A DNA stretch of 5,241 nt, from the NCBI GenBank assembly GCA_014379045.1, contig JACMMK010000025.1, forward strand, positions 1 to 5,241. Direction: 5' to 3'. Below the pieces are notes generated by a model, which saw only the letters and a program-made list of their open reading frames with translations, did no database searches and was not told where the DNA came from. Both the position numbers and the translations under genes were made by a program. This document shows, piece after piece, positions 5,185 to 5,241 of this stretch (position 1 is the stretch's first letter; every line of letters starts with the position of its first letter). The stretch is from Burkholderiales bacterium (lineage in GTDB: Bacteria; Pseudomonadota; Gammaproteobacteria; Burkholderiales; CAIKXV01).

Positions 5185-5241
5185 ATGAACGCGCAGGCGA
5201 TCGACGGCACCCGCACGCGTACACTGGCGGCGCCTCGCGCG
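5185..5241 (+). CDS. Start of an unidentified protein (3'-partial)
   Basis: An ATG at 5185 opens a frame that stays open to the window end, giving only 19 residues (MNAQAIDGTRTRTLAAPRA). The start is well supported: a G-rich SD lies six bases upstream, and an in-frame TGA at 5158-5160 with no other start codon between excludes a longer N-terminus. The visible part is polar to basic and shows no signal peptide. It is divergent from the fusion gene and shares the 151-base promoter region, so the two may be co-regulated. The family cannot be recognised from this much sequence. Confidence 0.6.
   Translation, partial: MNAQAIDGTRTRTLAAPRA

Overview
This is a GC-rich window with tightly packed genes, G- and C-ending codons and AAGGA/GGAG-type ribosome binding sites. 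It looks like chromosomal DNA from a GC-rich proteobacterium, most likely a beta- or gammaproteobacterium. That placement rests on general style and gene families, not on a marker gene. I see no tRNA or rRNA gene, insertion sequence, CRISPR array or phage gene, and no gap between genes longer than 163 bases.

Layout. (1) Bases 1-1916 hold three plus-strand genes in a row: the C-terminal part of a polytopic membrane protein cut by the left edge, a carboxymuconolactone decarboxylase (CMD) family protein with its own SD and a possible promoter, and a small DUF488 protein. A strong hairpin sits over the stop of the first gene, and a perfect 16-bp palindrome lies between the second and third. (2) Bases 1917-1969 separate convergent genes and contain a run of hairpins that may end transcription from both sides. 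(3) Bases 1970-5033 hold two minus-strand genes: a large membrane protein with a C-terminal spermidine-synthase-like domain, then, 163 bases downstream, a lipoprotein-type alpha/beta hydrolase. The gap between them carries a perfect 12-bp tandem duplication. (4) Bases 5034-5184 are a divergent promoter region with a consensus TATAAT (minus strand) inside an 8-bp inverted repeat. (5) At 5185 a plus-strand gene starts and runs off the right edge.

Functionally the genes do not form an obvious pathway. The CMD protein has no beta-ketoadipate pathway neighbours here, and the spermidine-synthase-like protein has no visible polyamine partner and lacks the usual polyamine-binding signature. The window is therefore mostly ordinary housekeeping or accessory chromosome. 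The most interesting material is the set of intergenic structures and the poorly understood membrane/SAM-binding fusion protein.
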